A DNA stretch of 64,000 nucleotides from Pseudomonadota bacterium (GTDB lineage: Bacteria > Pseudomonadota > Gammaproteobacteria > Steroidobacterales > Steroidobacteraceae), in NCBI GenBank assembly GCA_023417315.1, contig JAEZFW010000083.1, positions 124,001 to 188,000 of the forward strand. Direction: 5' to 3'. Positions 58,603-64,000 of the stretch are shown piece after piece. Below the pieces are notes generated by a model that saw nothing but the letters and a program-made list of their open reading frames with translations, was not told the origin of the DNA and did no database searches. Position 1 is the stretch's first letter, and every line of letters starts with the position of its first letter. The translations under genes and the position numbers were made by a program.

Positions 58603-59681
58603 GCGCTCGTGCACCCAAGGTCAGCGTCGTCATCACATGCTACAACTATGGGCGGTACGTGCAGCTCGCAATCGAAAGCGTGCTCGCACAGACCCACTCG
58701 AACATCGAGCTGATCGTCGTCGACGACGGCTCGACTGACGATACGGCCAGCATCCTGGATCGATATGCGGATCGCGTCGTTCGCATCCGGCAAGACAATC
58801 GGGGGCATGTCGCCGCCGTGAACCGAGGCTATGCAGCGGCCACGGGCGAGCTGATTTTATTTCTCGACGCGGATGACGCATTGCTTCCCGAAGCGATCGC
58901 TGAAGCCGTCGCCGCGTGGGACCCGAGCTGCACCAAAGTGCAGTTCGAGCTCGACGTTGTGGATGCCGAGGGTCGATACCTGCGCCGCTTCTGCAACTAC
59001 GTGGCCGGCTACGACTCAGCTCGAATCGAGCACGAGTTTGCCCGCTTCGGCACCTACGTCTGGCCTGTCTTGTCTGGCAACCTCTATTCGCGATGGTACC
59101 TGCAGCAGTTGATGCCGCTGCGGGTTGCGCGGGCTCCGGATGGATTCTTGAACACGCTCGCTCCCCTCTATGGCCCTGTGGGAGTCCTCGCTAAGACGCT
59201 CGGCTATTACCGCTTACACGACTCTAACCTCAATTATCACGGTGTCACGGCAACCGACTTTGGCGCGCGTTTCTCTCGCCGGGTGAGCTTGCGACTGCGC
59301 GAGATCGAAGAGTTGCGTCGCCACGCCGCCCGACGGGAACGAAGCTTGCCCCGGGGCAACTTGCTCGATCATGACCTCACGTTCGTGAACTATCGACTGA
59401 TGCTGAAGCGTCTCGGCGCAAGCTACGAAGGCGCAACCCACGATCGATCATTCGGCCTGTGGCGCAAGGGTATCGCGACGCTGTTCAACAGACCCTTACC
59501 CGCTCGATTGAAGCTCGCTCACGGTATGTGGCTCACGGCACTGCTGTGCAGCCCGACGAGGCTTGCCCAGCGCCTGATCAACGCACGCTTTCAACGCACG
59601 CCGATGTTCGGGGCGCATCGCAAAGTCGACGGGCTGCCTGATGCGGATCTCGACGAACGCCCGGCGCGGCAGTCTGCCTGA
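58599..59681 (+). CDS. Family 2 glycosyltransferase
   Basis: The 360-residue cytoplasmic GT-A enzyme has VSVVITCYNYGRYVQLAIESVLAQTHSNIELIVVDDGSTDDTASIL (9-54), the DxD motif LDADDA (93-98) and a long C-terminal region without clear membrane helices. It is translationally coupled to the polymerase gene. A second, related transferase follows at 59689; both share the layout but have diverged, so they probably add different sugars or linkages. Confidence 0.92.
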   Translation: MSARAPKVSVVITCYNYGRYVQLAIESVLAQTHSNIELIVVDDGSTDDTASILDRYADRVVRIRQDNRGHVAAVNRGYAAATGELILFLDADDALLPEAIAEAVAAWDPSCTKVQFELDVVDAEGRYLRRFCNYVAGYDSARIEHEFARFGTYVWPVLSGNLYSRWYLQQLMPLRVARAPDGFLNTLAPLYGPVGVLAKTLGYYRLHDSNLNYHGVTATDFGARFSRRVSLRLREIEELRRHAARRERSLPRGNLLDHDLTFVNYRLMLKRLGASYEGATHDRSFGLWRKGIATLFNRPLPARLKLAHGMWLTALLCSPTRLAQRLINARFQRTPMFGAHRKVDGLPDADLDERPARQSA

Positions 59682-59688
59682 GGATCTG

Positions 59689-60783
59689 ATGCGCGATCAG
59701 CCGACTCAACCTGCGACGCCCGACAGGCAAGCGAATCTGCCGCTGATCTCCGTGATCATTCCCAACTACAACTACGAAGCGTACGTAGGGAATGCGATCG
59801 ACAGCGCGCTCGAACTCGACTGGCCGCGCGTGGAGGTCATCGTCATTGACGATGGTTCCACGGATGGTTCGCGAGCTGTGCTCGAATCGTACGGATCTCG
59901 GATCAAGACGATCCTGCAGGAGAACTCCGGGCAGCTCGTCGCCTGCAATAAGGGTCTGGCGCTGTCGCGCGGCGAAATCGTGATCTTTCTCGATTCCGAC
60001 GACGTCCTCTCCCCTTCGCTCGCGCGCGAGGCATTCGCCGTGTGGACGCCGCAAGTGAGTAAGGTCCAAGTGCAGATGCGGTCCATCGATGCACAGGGCA
60101 ACTCTCTGGGGAGCATCTTTCCGCAGTACTCGAGGGCACCTTCACCGCAAGAGATCAGGACGTGGGCCGCGTCGAGCTCGGCTTACCCCACGCCGCCGGG
60201 TTCGGGGAACATCTATTCGAGGTGGTTTCTCGAACGTATCTTTCCGTTGCACGACACATGCGGCACTGCGAACGACTCCTATTGTCTCGCGGCCGCGCCT
60301 TATCTCGGTGATGTCGTGACGATCGCGAAGCCGCTCGTGTCGTACCGCATCCATGGCAAGAATCAGGGTGCGCTCTTGCGTCTCGACGCTCGGCAGTTCG
60401 AGCGGCAAATGACGCGTGCGCGCCTGCGGCGTATGTACGCGTGCTCAATCGCGAAGTCGGTCGGTCTGACGCTCCGGGAAGATGCGATCGACCGCAGTTT
60501 TACCTATCTGTGCTATCGGGCCAGCTCGCTCAAGATGGCGCCGGAGAAGCATCCGCTCGCAAACGACAGCGCGCTGCGCTGCTTACGCGACTTCACACGG
60601 GCCTTCTTCACTCCGCAAGGTCTCGCCTTCAGAGCGCGCATATCGATGCTGATCTGGGGATGGGTCGTATGCCTGTTACCTGCCTCAGTGGCGAGCCACA
60701 TGATTCTGTGGCGCTTCGCGCCGAGCGCGCGGCCGCCCACACTCAAGACGCTGCTCGGAAGATTGAAAGTGGTGCGCGCTTGA
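59689..60783 (+). CDS. Family 2 glycosyltransferase (second of a pair)
   Basis: I place the start at ATG 59689, behind TGAGG, 7 bp after the previous stop; the frame is open to 59641. The 364-residue protein has LISVIIPNYNYEAYVGNAIDSALELDWPRVEVIVIDDGSTDGSRAVL, the DxD motif LDSDDV and the segment GSGNIYSRWFLERIFPLHDTCGTANDSYCLAAAPYLGDV, paralleling SGNLYSRWYLQQLMPLR of its neighbour. The two are clearly paralogous, from an older duplication. It has a hydrophobic segment near the C-terminus (SMLIWGWVVCLLPASVASHMILW) that may attach it to the membrane. Confidence 0.92.
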   Translation: MRDQPTQPATPDRQANLPLISVIIPNYNYEAYVGNAIDSALELDWPRVEVIVIDDGSTDGSRAVLESYGSRIKTILQENSGQLVACNKGLALSRGEIVIFLDSDDVLSPSLAREAFAVWTPQVSKVQVQMRSIDAQGNSLGSIFPQYSRAPSPQEIRTWAASSSAYPTPPGSGNIYSRWFLERIFPLHDTCGTANDSYCLAAAPYLGDVVTIAKPLVSYRIHGKNQGALLRLDARQFERQMTRARLRRMYACSIAKSVGLTLREDAIDRSFTYLCYRASSLKMAPEKHPLANDSALRCLRDFTRAFFTPQGLAFRARISMLIWGWVVCLLPASVASHMILWRFAPSARPPTLKTLLGRLKVVRA

Positions 60784-60835
60784 CCTCGCGACGCGGAACT
60801 TTATTCGAATACGGCCTAAGGATGATCTCGCGTAC

Positions 60836-62839
60836 ATGAAGGTTTTCTATCACAAGATGGACGGCGGCAACGTCGGCGACGATATGAACGCCGCGTTGTG
60901 GCACAAGCTCGTGCCGTCGCTCGATGAGATCGCAAGCGCGGAGTGGTTGATCGGCGCTGGAACGATTCTCGATGCCCGCCTCGATTCGCTGCCGGGACGA
61001 AAGATCGTGATGGGATCGGGCTTCCGCCCGGGTGCGAAGCGCGTCTCGGATGCCAACGTGCGATTCGCCGCTGTCCGCGGATTCTTGAGCGCGGCACAGT
61101 GCGGCCTCGATCCCGAGATCGCCGCGTGCGATCCAGGGTTTCTAGTGTCGAAAGCTTGGCCGCAGCAACGATCCGAAGGTGGGCGGATTGCGTTCATCCC
61201 GCACGTGTACTCGGAGCGCTACTCCTCGATTAGCGCCGCTGCTGAGGATGCCGGTTTCGAAGTGATCAGCCCGACGCTCGATATCGAAACGTTCCTGCGC
61301 ACGCTCGCAAGCTGCGCTCGCGTATTCACCGAGTCGCTGCACGGCGCGATCTTCGCCGACGCACTGCGCATACCCTGGGCGCGCATGTGCGCCTGCTCGA
61401 TCTACTACGAACGCTCCGACGTGGCGGATTTCAAGTGGAACGATGCTTTCTCAGTCCTGGGACTCGAGGGTGCCTCGATCAATCGCGTTGGACTTCTGCC
61501 TTTGAAGCGCGATTGGGCCCGGGCTCGAACCATGCTCCGCCCGCTGCAAGCAGCCGCTGAGAGCAGGCTCGTGCGCTCTCTTTATCGGCGACGCGATGAC
61601 AACAAAGTGTTCCAGCTTTCCGATGCGGCCCGACTGAACGAACAAGTCGACAGGCTCTTGATGCGCCTCGGAGAGTTGACGGAACCTGCGAATGTATCGC
61701 GCTGGCCCGCGACGCGAGACTGCACCGACCCGCGTACCCGTCCACCTACGATGCAGGTGTCGTGTTTTCCCAAACGCGGAGAGAACGCCTACCTGCACAG
61801 CTTCGCGAACAGTCTCGAGCGCTGCGGCGCCATTGTCGATGAGTTCACGTTCGGCCGCGCGCTGTCCAAACGGTACGACGTCGTGCACATGCATTGGCCC
61901 GACACTCATCTACGCACGCACTCTTGGTGGCGCGCAATCGGAAAGCACATCCGCCTCGCGGTCACCTGTGCGGCGCTGCGCGCCCGAGGCACGCGGATCG
62001 TCTGGATGATCCACAACATCAAGCCGCACGAGAAGGATCACTGGATCTCGCGAACGCTCTTTCCGCTCTGGTTTCCGCGCACGTGCACGAACGTCATGGC
62101 GCTCACGCACAAGGGGTTGCTGCTCGCGCAACAGGCGTATCCGCGCCTTCTCACGAAGCCGGCGATCGTCGTCCCCCACGGGCACTATCGGAACGTTCAC
62201 CCGACTGTCGAATCGCGTGTCAGCGCGCGTCGCAAGCTCGGCTTGGACGAGCATGCATTCACCTTTGTGTTCTTCGGCAACATCCGCCCATACAAGAACG
62301 TCCCCGCGCTGATCGATGCATTTCGAAAATTGAGCGAGCCGCACGCGCAGTTACTGATTGCCGGACAAGCTGTGCGCGGAGTGCGCGCGGAAGACCTGCG
62401 CGCTCTAACCGTAGGCGATCCTCGCATTCACTTGCATCTGAAGTTCATTCCGGACGAGGACGTGTCCCTGTACTTGGGTGCCGCCGACAAAGTGGTCATC
62501 CCCTTCGCGAGCGTGCTGAACTCGGGCAGCGTCATGCTCGCACTGTCTCTAAATCGCAGTGTGCTCGCACCTCATCTCGGCGCGATGCCGGAGCTGCAAG
62601 CGCACGTCGGCTCACGCTGGCTCGATCTATACCAAGGTGCATTTGGTCCCGAGCTCCTGCTGCGCTCGATGAGAGGCTGCGCGACTCCCGCCGAGCACGA
62701 GCAAGTCGATCTGTCGATGTTCGACTGGGAAGTGATCGGCCACGCCGCGCTTCACTTCTATCGCCATAGCATGGGGACGAGCGAATCGCCGCGAAGTGGG
62801 GACGTTGCTGCGCTCGGGAGCCGGAGCTCTCGGTCCTGA
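60836..62839 (+). CDS. Polysaccharide pyruvyltransferase - glycosyltransferase fusion
   Basis: The 667-residue protein has two enzymatic parts. Residues 1-290 are a polysaccharide pyruvyltransferase domain (MKVFYHKMDGGNVGDDMNAALWHKL, FAAVRGFLSAAQCG, ACDPGFLV, RVFTESLHGAIFADALRIPWARM), which adds pyruvate ketals from PEP. Residues 306-650 are a GT-B glycosyltransferase (RIVWMIHNIKPHEKDHW, FVFFGNIRPYKNVPALIDAFRKL, FIPDEDVSLYLGAADKVVIPFASVLNSGSVMLALS). A methionine (306, codon at 61751) lies exactly at the junction, so the second domain could also be made separately. Adding sugar and pyruvate in one polypeptide would decorate the repeat unit with a negative charge. Confidence 0.88.
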   Translation: MKVFYHKMDGGNVGDDMNAALWHKLVPSLDEIASAEWLIGAGTILDARLDSLPGRKIVMGSGFRPGAKRVSDANVRFAAVRGFLSAAQCGLDPEIAACDPGFLVSKAWPQQRSEGGRIAFIPHVYSERYSSISAAAEDAGFEVISPTLDIETFLRTLASCARVFTESLHGAIFADALRIPWARMCACSIYYERSDVADFKWNDAFSVLGLEGASINRVGLLPLKRDWARARTMLRPLQAAAESRLVRSLYRRRDDNKVFQLSDAARLNEQVDRLLMRLGELTEPANVSRWPATRDCTDPRTRPPTMQVSCFPKRGENAYLHSFANSLERCGAIVDEFTFGRALSKRYDVVHMHWPDTHLRTHSWWRAIGKHIRLAVTCAALRARGTRIVWMIHNIKPHEKDHWISRTLFPLWFPRTCTNVMALTHKGLLLAQQAYPRLLTKPAIVVPHGHYRNVHPTVESRVSARRKLGLDEHAFTFVFFGNIRPYKNVPALIDAFRKLSEPHAQLLIAGQAVRGVRAEDLRALTVGDPRIHLHLKFIPDEDVSLYLGAADKVVIPFASVLNSGSVMLALSLNRSVLAPHLGAMPELQAHVGSRWLDLYQGAFGPELLLRSMRGCATPAEHEQVDLSMFDWEVIGHAALHFYRHSMGTSESPRSGDVAALGSRSSRS

Positions 62840-62847
62840 ACGAACAC

Positions 62848-64000
62848 ATGAGCCATTCTGACGACAAGACGGCGGCTGCAAGCGGAGCGATGAACTCTCC
62901 CGCGCCAGAGTCGCTCGGCCGCACCGCGGCGCGCTCCGTCGGGTGGATCGTCGTCGATCGTTGGGGAACTCGGCTCGCCACGTTGCTCTCGATTCTCGTA
63001 CTCGGACGTTTGTTGACACCGGGCGATTTCGGCCTCGTCGCGCTCGCGGCAATCTTCATCACGGTTGCAGGGATTTTCGTCGAGCAAGGGTTCAACAAGG
63101 CGCTCATTCAGCGACAAGAGCTTCGAACGGACCACATGGATAGCGCCTTCTGGGCGTCGATGGTCGTCGCGGTCGTGTTCACAGGCGTAACGGTTGTTGC
63201 CGCACCTTACATCGCCAATGCCGCGAACGCCCCGGAGCTCGCTGGCGTGTTGCGATGGCTGTCGATCGCACTGGTCATCAACGCGCTGACATGCACGCCG
63301 TATGCGCTGCTCGAACGCGATTTTCGCTTCAAGACGCTCGCGATTCGACGGCTCTCGAGCACCGTGAGCGGCGCGGTCGTCGGCATCGCGATGGCTTACG
63401 CGGATTTCGGAGTGTGGAGCCTCGTTGGGCAGATGCTGGTCAACAGTGTCGTGGGTCTCATCGTGCTATGGGCAGCGACGAACTGGCGACCACGCGGTTT
63501 GCCGAACATGACGGCGCTGCGCGAGCTCTGGCCAATCGGTTTCGGTGTGCTCGGCATCGAGCTGTTGGCGGTCTTGGGCTCGCAAGTCGATCGTATCGCG
63601 ATCGCCGCGTTCCTCGGTGCGGAAGCGCTCGGCTGGTACTTCATGGCCATGAAGATCATCACGATCATGGTGGAGATCTTCTCTTCCGTGTTCGCCGCGA
63701 TTTCGATGCCGATGTTCTCTCGGCTGCAGAGCGACAAATCTCGACTGTGCGCTTGGCTCTACCGCTTGACCGGCGCGAGCAGCGCGATCGCGCTGCCTTG
63801 TTTTGCGCTCGCAGCGGCACTCGCGCCGCTGCTGCTGCCCTGGGTGCTCGGATCTCAATGGGCACCAAGCGTTCCCATCTTCCAGATCCTCACTCTGCTT
63901 GGAGCGATCAACGCGCTCGCATACTTCGACCGCAATGCGCTGCTCGCGGCGGGACGGGCGAAAGATGCATTCCTCCTTACGCTGGGTCAGAGCATGCTCG
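62848..64000 (+). CDS. Oligosaccharide flippase (Wzx-like), cut by the right edge
   Basis: The plus-strand frame from ATG 62848 is open to the window end (384 codons). It encodes a multi-helix membrane protein starting with a polar tail, then SVGWIVVDRWGTRLATLLSILVLGRLLTPGDFGLVALAAIFITVAGIFVEQGFNKALIQRQEL, the hallmark of the polysaccharide biosynthesis/lipopolysaccharide flippase family. Further helices and PRGLPNMTALRELWPIGFGVLGIELLAVLGSQVDRIAIAAFLGAEALGWYFMAMKI follow. It would flip lipid-linked repeat units to the periplasm for the Wzy-like polymerase. It starts 8 bp after the fusion gene. The C-terminus lies outside the window. Confidence 0.9.
   Translation, partial: MSHSDDKTAAASGAMNSPAPESLGRTAARSVGWIVVDRWGTRLATLLSILVLGRLLTPGDFGLVALAAIFITVAGIFVEQGFNKALIQRQELRTDHMDSAFWASMVVAVVFTGVTVVAAPYIANAANAPELAGVLRWLSIALVINALTCTPYALLERDFRFKTLAIRRLSSTVSGAVVGIAMAYADFGVWSLVGQMLVNSVVGLIVLWAATNWRPRGLPNMTALRELWPIGFGVLGIELLAVLGSQVDRIAIAAFLGAEALGWYFMAMKIITIMVEIFSSVFAAISMPMFSRLQSDKSRLCAWLYRLTGASSAIALPCFALAAALAPLLLPWVLGSQWAPSVPIFQILTLLGAINALAYFDRNALLAAGRAKDAFLLTLGQSML

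Noticed and set aside
58599..60783. Recent tandem duplication of two glycosyltransferases
   Set aside because: They share layout and a few motifs, but sequence identity by eye is limited to short blocks; the duplication is old.

Overview
The window is chromosomal DNA of a GC-rich Gram-negative bacterium (about 60 % G+C by eye, not counted), most likely a gammaproteobacterium of the Steroidobacteraceae/Nevskiales/Xanthomonadales kind. The pointers are a FadL-type outer-membrane channel, a beta-helix/diheme-cytochrome gene pair, a MoxR-DUF58-DUF4129-DUF4350-RDD operon and an EpsE/EpsF/EpsG exopolysaccharide locus. The taxonomy is inference. I saw no rRNA, tRNA, CRISPR array, transposase or phage gene.

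Layout. 1-4 kb: two divergent multidomain sensor kinases around a perfect 19-bp palindrome. 4-15.5 kb: glycogen debranching (glgX), a DUF4126 membrane protein, pyrophosphatase (ppa), a PQQ dehydrogenase with a built-in cytochrome c domain, Ada with an overlapping PEP-mutase-family gene, an HWE kinase, an APP1-type phosphatase and a glutathionyl-hydroquinone reductase. 15.5-24.4 kb: an S9 lipoprotein peptidase, DUF1697, a GST, the beta-helix/diheme-cytochrome pair, YCII and a frameshifted VOC gene, and a PLP enzyme divergent from an Lrp regulator. 24.4-37.7 kb: a hybrid kinase, three membrane-protease-like genes (two rhomboids and a zinc-ribbon HExxH protein), an aldo/keto reductase, an LplT-PlsC fusion, alanine dehydrogenase divergent from a second Lrp regulator, FadL, DUF72 and a HAD hydrolase.

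37.9-45.3 kb is one tight eight-gene operon: RDD, RDD, SpoIIM-like, an unknown membrane protein, DUF4129, DUF4350, MoxR ATPase, DUF58. It looks like an envelope or chaperone module. 45.4-49.3 kb holds a PAS kinase with a BON protein, and a translationally coupled SRPBCC-alcohol dehydrogenase pair. From 49.9 kb to the right edge runs an exopolysaccharide operon of at least 12 genes. It starts behind a sigma-54-like promoter with a small secreted protein whose C-terminus resembles a PEP-CTERM sorting signal. It continues with a priming sugar transferase, EpsE, EpsF, an EpsG whose P-loop has lost its lysine, four glycosyltransferases, a Wzy-like polymerase, a pyruvyltransferase-glycosyltransferase fusion and a Wzx flippase cut by the edge. 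Together these would assemble, polymerise and export a probably pyruvylated polysaccharide.

The most unusual feature is not a gene. At about a dozen intergenic sites lie hairpin-forming elements built from short words (7-9 bp) repeated in tandem, usually with the same word inverted on the other side of a non-repeated core. The word differs between most sites, but the architecture is constant, and several elements touch gene ends. Two of them appear to have replaced the 5' end of a neighbouring gene (the diheme cytochrome and the BON protein).
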